A stretch of 64,000 nucleotides of DNA, from positions 16,402,601-16,466,600 of the forward strand of contig CM072805.1 of assembly GCA_037013495.1 (NCBI GenBank), read 5' to 3'. The stretch is from Hippophae tibetana. Its lineage: Eukaryota > Streptophyta > Magnoliopsida > Rosales > Elaeagnaceae. A program made the translations under genes and the position numbers. Of this stretch, positions 57,157 through 64,000 are shown in pieces (position 1 is the stretch's first letter; every line of letters starts with the position of its first letter). The notes below the pieces were generated by a model. That model was not told the origin of the DNA and ran no database searches. It worked only from the letters and a program-made list of their open reading frames with translations.

Positions 57157-57975
57157 TGCGGATCAATAAGTATCACCAAAGATTTTATGATACGTGCCAT
57201 GTAAGTCAATTAATCAAGAATAACTCAATTAGTCATGGAGCAATAATATGCATAATTACATGTTATTTGGATTGCTTGGACATAAAGTAAAATGAATGAC
57301 CAAATAAATTTTGAAATAGAAAAGTTTCATTGAGCAACTGTCAGTATATTTACAATATCTTTTTCATCCAATATCCTATTGAGGAAAAAAATACATTACA
57401 AATCTGACTCAATAGGCTACAATATTGACTTCGATAAAATTTTCACAATTCAAAAAATTAATAGGTCAAAAATGGATTTCAATTAATGCCTAGAAATCTA
57501 CTAAATAATTAATTTCTTTATTTTCATAGTTTATTTGATAGGTTTAATATTTAATTTATTTTATAAGATTTTATATTCAATTTCTAGCAGTAATTTAGAT
57601 TTTTTGTTTTATATTTTATTAGTTAGAGTTTATGTTACGTTTTAGAATCTATAAATACCGACTAAGATTTTAATTGAAATCAATCAACTTTGAATATAAA
57701 TTTTAATGAGAGTGTTTCTCTTTAGTTCCTTTGAGAAATTTTATCAAACTTATCAAAAATAATCTTGTGGTATTCAAAACTTGACTTTTCACATACATCG
57801 TTCCCATTTCTTGAGTGTGGCACCTACCCTATCCTTCTTTGATACCAAGGTTCCTATCTCGTTATAAATATTAGGTCGTGGTCCTTGTTTTATTTATGTT
57901 TACAATCTAATTTAGAACGTTTTTAGTGACGAGATCAACATTGATCTTTGGGTCTTAACTTCTAGGGTTGTTTCA

Positions 57976-59510
57976 AAATTTTATAGATTTGTTTAGCAAG
58001 CATAGCTCTATTGAACTCCTCAAATTGTCTTAAAACTTAATCCACCATTATCCTTAAGCAAAACAATTTTGTTCCAAGAAATGAGGGATAAGTAATGGTG
58101 CTTGGTGATGTTTCATATCCACCAAAGTTTTATCACAATACTATAAATTGGGATATTTTGTAGCACTAATTTAATGAGTGTTGTTTTTCCTACTTAAGGC
58201 ATAAGTTTGACCTTCCAACTATCTAATTGATCTTTTAATATATTCAACAAACCTTAAAATTCACATTTATTTTTCCTTCCAATAGGTAAAGAGTAACCTA
58301 AATAAAATATAGGATCAAAGCTTTTAGATATATGCAAGGTGATGCATAAATTATTTTCCTGTCAGTGAGAAATGTTTTTTTTTAGAAAAAATAGTAAATT
58401 TTGGGCCAAAAGTTGATGTAACATTTTGGCTTTATCATCTATATAAAGCAAGTGAGAGATGGGAGCATTTCGGGCAATTTCAACCCCATGAAGTAAATTC
58501 AAATTTTTAGCTCTCAAAATCATTATAAATAAGAATTGGATAACAATTAAGAACAAATATGGGGAGAAAGGGTCACCTTGATGAAGGTCATGTTAAGGTA
58601 TGAAGTTGATCGTATGGTGATCCATTTAGCAAAAGAGAATAACTCACAATGGATATACATTGCCAAATAAGAGTGATAATATTTTTGAAAATCCTATAGT
58701 TCTAATTATATGGATCAAGAAATTAAATTCCACTTTGTCATAAGATTTTTGCATGTCTAGTTAATTCCCATAAAACCTCATTTACCTTTATTCTTCTCTA
58801 ATACAGTGGAAAAAACTTCTTGGACAATTAAGGTATTTTTAAATATCCACCGCCCCGGATGAAAGCAACTTGGAAAAGGTGAGATATAAGCACTTAAAAT
58901 CTTTCTTAAACATTACACCAAAATCTGGAAGACTAACTAATAGGTCTATACTGATTTGTTTCATTCAAGTTGGAAAATTTTAGAAGTAAAGAGATAAAGG
59001 TATAATTCCAATTCGGTTTGAGAACTCCAAAATTAAAGACTTCTTGAACTTCTTTAATAACTTCATTCCCAACTATATGCCATCATTGCTTATAGAATAA
59101 AGGTTGATAGCCACCAACTCTAGTTCATTGAGTGAGTGCATAACAAAAAGTACTTCTTTAATTTCTAAAAGTGAAGGAATACTTTCCAAAAAAGTATTTT
59201 GATCTTTTGAAATAACTGATCGAAACAAAATCAATTGAGAATCACAAATAGGTGAATTAGAAGATTTGAAACAAGTAACAAAATTTTCAACAAATTCATT
59301 TCTAATAAATTCATATGACAAGTTTATAGCATGGCTAAAGTTTTTTCATCGTCTTATTACTAAAGTAAAAACATGAAAAAACTTTGTATTATAATCACCT
59401 TCCTTTATTCACATTTCTCTCAAAGTTTGATGCAAAAAGATTACAATTGGCAAAGTGTTCATTCATCTCAACAATAATACATCTTTCAAGTTCCATACTT
59501 CAACCTAAGG
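57976..59510 (-). mobile_element. LINE relic, reverse-transcriptase half
   Basis: Minus strand from about 59500: EGDYNTKFFH-like text; open frame 59321-59073 with FKSSNSPICDSQLILFRSVI and LEIKEVLFVMHSL (the pre-RT block); SPYLFLIVIQFLFI; GVEIARNAPISHLLYIDDKA at about 58475-58420, where YIDD stands for the catalytic F/YADD so both Asp residues survive; GKTTLIKLVLQNIPIYSI; and LLAKQIYKIL at the edge. It continues as SLWVKFFNDKYL at 55092, showing one LINE split by the gypsy element. Confidence 0.8.
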
Positions 59511-62109
59511 AGGCATTTAAATTTTTTTGTATTATTATTTTATTATAATATTTTATATTTCTTTTTCATTTATCATAATTTTTTGACAAAATAATAATAA
59601 AAAGAAAAGTCACTTTAAGGAATTTGATCCAGTTCTACTAGTTTATAAAAAAAATATAATTGATAAAAATTTAAGAATACATTTCTCATATAAAAATATA
59701 TTTTAGCATGCTTTATTTTTATTCATCTTTATACTAAAATATATATAAATCTTTTTATCTCTAACAACAAAGGATAATTATTATTATTATTTATCTATTC
59801 TCAAAATGTAACACTAAGTTATTTTTTAATATATATATATATATTAGTTATTAATGTATAGAGTGTAATCGTTATAATAAGGGCATAGATTGTAACTGAT
59901 ACAACCTTCGAAGAATTAGTCTTAAAAATTCATAAAGAGCCATGTTAAATTAAAAGGTCGTAGTCTTAAAACCCAACAACAAATTGAGTAAAATTGTCTC
60001 AAGAAATTAGAATGTAGATTACATGATAAGAAGCACCACAACGTTTCTTAGACAATAAGTTTTGAAAATATTCAATTAAGAGCCACGAGAGGACAAAAAT
60101 CAAAATAATTTAATTGAGAAATATCAAATCAAAAACTTTTTATAATATTTGTACTAATAAACATATATAAGAAATAAAAACCCTAGTTAATAAAATAAAT
60201 CTAAAATTCTAAATATAATTGTTGGAAAATTAATTAAATATTATAAACTAATGACTTACACGCCACTAATAGAAAATGAATAAAAATCCCTTACAAAAAA
60301 TATAAACTAACCTTTACAAAAAAAATATAAACTAATTTTGTTTTTTCAATTTCTAGCCATAATTTATGAGCTCATTTTGACCTAGTAATATAAAAACTCT
60401 TATATCTATAATTAATGTACTCCATTAAGTCTAAAAAATGAGCAATGACATTTTTCAAATTCGAATTTTACTTTTGCTATTAGCTCTACACTCAAGCAAT
60501 CTAACACTTGTTGTATCCAAAAACTTGTTAATGAGTCTATTAAATGACTCTTATAATAATAGATCTAATTGAAACATGACATTTGATGATGCTCTTTGAT
60601 TATCATCTGTGACAAAGCCATGAATATTGCTACGAGGAAGTGGAATAAAACAAAAAAAATACTTGTCGTAACTAGTTAAATATAAAAAAATTGAGTAATG
60701 AAAAATAAATAAGAAGTTAAATCTATATTTTTGTTAAAAATAATTCAAATAATAAAAGAGTCAAATATAAATGGATTTAGTATAAAATATTTCTATAGGT
60801 CACAATTTTAAATAAAAATATGGCATATTAAAGAGACCAATTTGAGTGAATGATTTTAGTATTAAAAAGTATTGTTTTAAATACTTATTTATCAAACAAA
60901 AATTTGGAATAGGATTTAAAGCATACTATTTTCTAAGTCTGAATTTTGAATGTTTAAAATGTAAGTATCTAAACATATTTTTTCTTTAAAATGATAAAAA
61001 TAAAAATAAAAATATTAATTAAACTATAAATTCATATTATTGATTTTTCGTTCCTGTACAAGCATAGATGGAGTTAGAAAAATATTTTGAGAGTATTGAA
61101 GTGTAAATTTTTTTATACAAAATAGAGAATTGTATTTAGATACTTAGGAGTAAAAAATATATCATGATATAGATATAATAAGAGACTAAGGGCTATGATA
61201 AACACTTCTCAATTAAAGACAAAATGTTCATGTTATGTTACAAGAGAGATATAGAATTTGCACATTATAATTTAAAACAAAAATTATCTAACATAAATAA
61301 TAACTTAATAATTTAATAAGTATTAATATCTTACATGTATAAGTGTTAAGATTAAAAATAAAATAAAAGTATTAAAATATAAAGAATATGATTTGATTTA
61401 GGATTTTAAGATTAAGAGTATATTTAAAAATATATATTTTTAAAAATAAAATATTAACAAATGCAAATATATTTTTTTGTTTGTGATTGTTACATTTGTT
61501 TTCTTGAATTGATGAAATAAGCTCATTTTGTAATAGTAATAGAAATTATCGAAAAAATATTAAAAAATTTCAAATAAAATAAAATATGAAGCAATACAAT
61601 ATTAAAGAAAATAAAAAATTTAGACTTGAAAAAAAATATAAAAACTTTAAAGATATGAATGAAAAACCTTAAAAGTTTTAGTTTTAAGTTTATCATCATG
61701 TTCCTTTTTTATTTTTATTTTTATAATGTTTGACACTAGTATTTTATTATAATGAATTAAAGTTAAATATATGAAATATTTTTAGATTACACTATATTGA
61801 TTTAAAAAATATTTTTATATAACATATATTATTATAATTCTATGTATGCAACTTATTAAGGTTTGTCAAATGCATAAATAAAAATATCTATGTTTAACCA
61901 TTATACTCAAGATTTATTTATATCACTTTTGTCCACATATTTACTAATATTATTGATACATACAATGAGTCAAAATATGTGTACAAAAAATTAAACATAA
62001 TGTATTATTGTAAAATAAATATTTATTTAATACTGAAAGTATACATGTAATTAATTTTTTGTAAAATTTTTTGACAACCCCTCGTATACCCATGTATATA
62101 ACTATTATA
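59511..62109. other. AT-rich intergenic sequence
   Basis: A/T low complexity with a (TA)n tract near 59830-59845. I see no gene, RNA or element signature. Confidence 0.6.
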
Positions 62110-62812
62110 TCTATTTTAGTCATTAAAGTATTAAAATTGTAATTCAATCAATACAAATATCAATTTTTCATTAAATCTAACATAATTAAACTTTTATTAC
62201 TTATGCTTTTACACGTGACTTGCACATGTCTATAACATAAAGATAAAATCTTATTTCTATTTTTAACATTAATAATTTTATTTTCTATTTCAAATTCCTT
62301 ATAAAAATTCAAAAAATAATAAATAAAAAATGTCCAACAATATTTTCTTTTCATCCAAAATTCATTATTCAATATTTCAATCAATAATTTAAAAACAAAA
62401 TTTCAAAAAAATTTCTTTTTTTCTTTTCTTTTCTTTTTAAAGTTAATTTTATAGGCTCTCTAGTAAATATTACAATGATATATCATATAAAATGCTCTTT
62501 GAGAAAGAAAAATATCAATTTTTTGATTTTTTTTTAATTTCAGATTGAGATATTGAATGATGAGTTATGGAATAAAATCAAAATGTAGTTGGAAAGTTTT
62601 TATTTTTTATTTTTGAATTTTTTATAAGAGAATTTAAAATAATAAATAAAATCATTAATTTTAAAAAATAAAATATGACTTTATCCTTATGTTATAAGTA
62701 CGTGCAAGTCATATTAAAGATAATAAGTAACAAAATTTTAAATTCCATTAGATTTAAAGAAAGATTGATGTTTGTACCGATTAAATTGTAATTTTAATAC
62801 TTTAAGAACTAA
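62110..62812. repeat. Large inverted repeat (foldback), arms about 270 bp, loop about 155 bp
   Basis: Left arm about 62110-62385, right arm about 62541-62812. Left-arm text such as TAAAGTATTAAAATTGTAAT, CACGTGACTTGCACATG, ATTATTCAATATTTCAATC is found in reverse complement on the right, as GATTGAGATATTGAATGATG, CGTGCAAGTCATATT and AATTTTAATACTTTA. Arms are imperfect but co-linear over their full length. Probably a MITE-like or foldback element. No ORF. Confidence 0.75.
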
Positions 62813-63035
62813 AATTGAAGTAACATCTCTATAGAGACGAAAATAAATAGAGAATAATAATATAAGGATTGTTTTAGTTTTTATTAATTGAGACTAATAT
62901 TTGTATAGGATGAGTGGATAACATAGAGATTAAAATTGATTTAATATTTATATATGAAGAGAATAATAATATGTGAATTAAAATGAATGTAATATTTGTA
63001 TAAAGACGAAAATGTATAGAAAATGATATTACGGT
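62810..63035. repeat. Imperfect tandem repeat, period about 60-75 bp
   Basis: About three copies of a unit containing 'ATAGAGAATAATAATATA' and 'AATATTTGTATAAAGACGAAAAT', starting at the outer edge of the foldback's right arm. Confidence 0.6.
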
Positions 63036-63330
63036 ATGATTGGTCCATTTAATCCGAAGCTAGCCAGATGAGCCCCAGATTGATCCTCATCCACCCACAT
63101 TGTATTGCTATCCTGACACATATGGGCATTGATGGTCAGTGGCATGTTGTGATGGACCACTTGCACTTGTTGGGAGGGTATTTCATGAGGCTTGACTCAT
63201 TGTAGTAGTTTGAAGGTCAAATTGGAATTTTTATGAACTTTTGAAGAATGGAAGAAATTAAGCTCGAATGCCGTATGCTACTCCTTCCACATGTGATGTA
63301 ATTCACTCAAAGCAAGAAGGAAAATATGTT
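63036..63330. other. Less AT-rich island, unassigned
   Basis: A 200-300 bp patch of normal complexity (for example CCAGATGAGCCCCAGATTGA) in a very AT-rich flank. No frame gives a protein I recognise. It could be a gene or element fragment. Confidence 0.35.
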
Positions 63331-64000
63331 TTTTATTCACTCAAAGTGTTCAAAATATTGCATGTAATTATTTATGCTTTCACAAGAATTCTTGTTGTTT
63401 TTAAATAGATACAATTTAATCTAAAATAACCATAACAAATATAAAATATTAATAAATAAGATTTTTTTCATTAAAAAAATTATGAATTTATTATTTTATC
63501 ATTGTTAATTCTTAACTGCATTTCATTTCACATTTTTTTAAAATATTTAAAAAAAACTAATGATATATCAAGTATAATTTTGATACAAATCTGTACAGTT
63601 TTAAATGTTTTAGAGTATTACTTTTTGCGGGATCATTCCTTATTTGGAGTGTGCAGCTCATAATGGGGGCGTTTGAATATGAAATTCACTCAATAGGCTC
63701 TATGTATGAGAAGCCAGTCATTTTATTGACTTTTGTTTCCTTAGTAGTTCTAATCAAACTCTTGCTCTGCAATTTGTTTGTTAGTTGTTTTAATTAAATT
63801 TTCTAGGACAAACATCAATCATATTTAAAAAATTATAAAAAATAATTTTTTTAAATTTATAATAATAAAAATATAACTCTAATAACATCGAACATATTAA
63901 TACTAAAAGTTTTAACAAGAAAAATATTTATGCCCTTAGAAATTACACAAAAAATATTTATGCCCTTAAAAATTACACTTAGCAAACAACTAGAAATAAA
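63331..64000. other. AT-rich sequence, no gene
   Basis: Nothing recognised. The phrase AAATATTTATGCCCTTA is repeated in tandem at the very end (63923-63968). Confidence 0.6.

Larger units (their letters stand above)
55093..57975 (+). mobile_element. Gypsy retrotransposon with two LTRs, pol deleted, inserted in a LINE
   Basis: LTRs at 55093-55879 and 57157-57975 (right edges approximate) start TGCGGATCAAT(G/A)AG and are diverged copies of each other. A primer site relic, TTGACATCAGAGC, lies at 55885-55897. The AGGAAAGGAAGAA polypurine tract ends just before the 3' LTR. The interior is only about 1.3 kb: a gypsy protease relic then a Lys/Glu-rich stretch, without reverse transcriptase or integrase. 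The target duplication is not evident. Confidence 0.8.

Noticed and set aside
55088..57980. Possible 5-bp target duplication around the gypsy element
   Set aside because: Left AGTGA does not match the right flank under either plausible LTR end, so not claimed.
61950..62384. Two minus-strand ORFs
   Set aside because: Overlap the AT-rich foldback arm and its flank; no protein character.

Overview
This is nuclear DNA of a flowering plant, most likely a dicot. It is strongly AT-rich and has plant Ty1/copia and Ty3/gypsy retrotransposons primed by initiator tRNA-Met, LINEs, a CACTA transposon, plant TATA boxes, and one intron-containing receptor-kinase gene. I cannot name the species. Nothing here looks bacterial, and I saw no tRNA, rRNA or CRISPR array.

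The only clear host gene is on the minus strand at 3388-6325. It is the large first coding exon of a subfamily-XI-type leucine-rich-repeat receptor kinase with 26 LRRs, a transmembrane helix and a kinase domain. The exon stops at a consensus splice donor inside the APE motif. The rest of the kinase domain is not found in the remaining 3.4 kb, which is occupied by mobile-element debris. Its leader probably contains an intron (6426-6832) and a (GA)n tract (7341-7368).

Layout: 1-1965, minus-strand viroplasmin-domain polyprotein debris with a 680-bp tandem duplication. 2030-2970, the 3' end of a copia element, partly duplicated. 3388-7400, the receptor kinase. 8170-11715, a young copia element with both LTRs and a 5-bp target duplication but no integrase. 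12145-12370, an RNase H scrap. 13300-13690, a foldback repeat. 14290-18200, a gypsy remnant. 18240-20150, a plus-strand LINE. 20692-25081, a minus-strand chromovirus whose 5' LTR holds a perfect three-unit heat-shock-element sequence. 25461-39981, an old SIRE-like copia element with a complete non-autonomous CACTA element (27316-31473) inside its gag, followed by direct duplications. 40165-40445, an RNase H scrap. About 43440-44715, a less AT-rich, organelle-like island. 44720-45400 and 48180-50401, two minus-strand copia pieces. 53940-59510, a minus-strand LINE split by a gypsy element (55093-57975). 62110-63035, a second foldback with a tandem repeat.

These parts do not form a pathway. The window is a receptor-kinase gene beside a nested retroelement landscape. 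Almost all element proteins are broken by stops, frameshifts or deletions. The 8170-11715 copia is the most intact: its reverse transcriptase/RNase H frame is fully open.
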